From assembly GCA_003551745.1 (NCBI GenBank), contig PUNI01000096.1, positions 1-6,355 of the forward strand: a DNA stretch of 6,355 nt, in the 5' to 3' direction. This DNA is from Paracoccaceae bacterium (GTDB lineage: Bacteria; Pseudomonadota; Alphaproteobacteria; Rhodobacterales; Rhodobacteraceae). Positions 6,341-6,355 of this stretch are shown in pieces. Within the stretch, counting starts at the first letter, position 1. Each line of letters begins with the position of its first letter. The notes under the pieces were generated by a model. The model was not told where the DNA came from. It saw only the letters and a list, made by a program, of their open reading frames with translations, and made no database searches. The position numbers and the translations under genes are program-made.

Positions 6341-6348
6341 GAGAGAGG
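6341..6348 (+). promoter_or_regulatory. Shine-Dalgarno of a gene starting beyond the window
   Basis: GAGAGAGG at 6341-6348 follows the ATPase stop by 15 bases and leaves seven bases to the window edge with no start codon. A start within a few bases of the edge would give normal spacing. By operon logic the next gene is most likely the missing permease. Confidence 0.5.
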
Positions 6349-6355
6349 CCCGCCG

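Overview
The window is very GC-rich. It holds five complete protein-coding genes, all on the + strand, with no RNA genes, mobile elements or CRISPR arrays that I can see. The RpoH protein closely resembles, from memory, the sequences of Rhodobacterales. Together with the strong third-position G/C bias, this suggests an alphaproteobacterium, probably Rhodobacteraceae or a close relative. This looks like ordinary chromosome.

Layout. (1) Positions 1-153 hold the probable last codons of an upstream gene (in-frame TAA at 22-24), a short hairpin, and the rpoH leader with a strong Shine-Dalgarno (SD) sequence. (2) rpoH, the heat-shock sigma factor, occupies 154-1050. (3) Two genes form a translationally coupled pair with an ATGA overlap: a 452-residue polytopic membrane protein whose C-terminus resembles isoprenylcysteine carboxyl methyltransferases (1161-2519), and a Gfo/Idh/MocA-family NAD(P)-dependent oxidoreductase (2516-3484). 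(4) A ParA/MinD-type ATPase without a visible ParB partner lies at 3554-4195. (5) A gap of about 240 bases contains a GC-rich hairpin and a TTGACA element. (6) A thiamine-precursor/NMT1-like periplasmic binding protein (4433-5470) and its ABC ATPase (5534-6325) follow, separated by a perfect 11-bp intercistronic hairpin. The window ends on an SD-like sequence, so a further gene, most simply the permease, probably starts just outside.

How they fit together. rpoH directs heat-shock transcription and has no obvious functional tie to its neighbours. The membrane methyltransferase-like protein and the oxidoreductase are probably made from one transcript. The last two genes are two of the three parts of a high-affinity importer for a small, possibly nitrogenous, organic solute whose identity cannot be read from sequence. 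The most open questions are the large membrane N-terminus of the methyltransferase-like protein and the cargo of the orphan ParA ATPase. I see no convincing sign of an undescribed multi-gene system.
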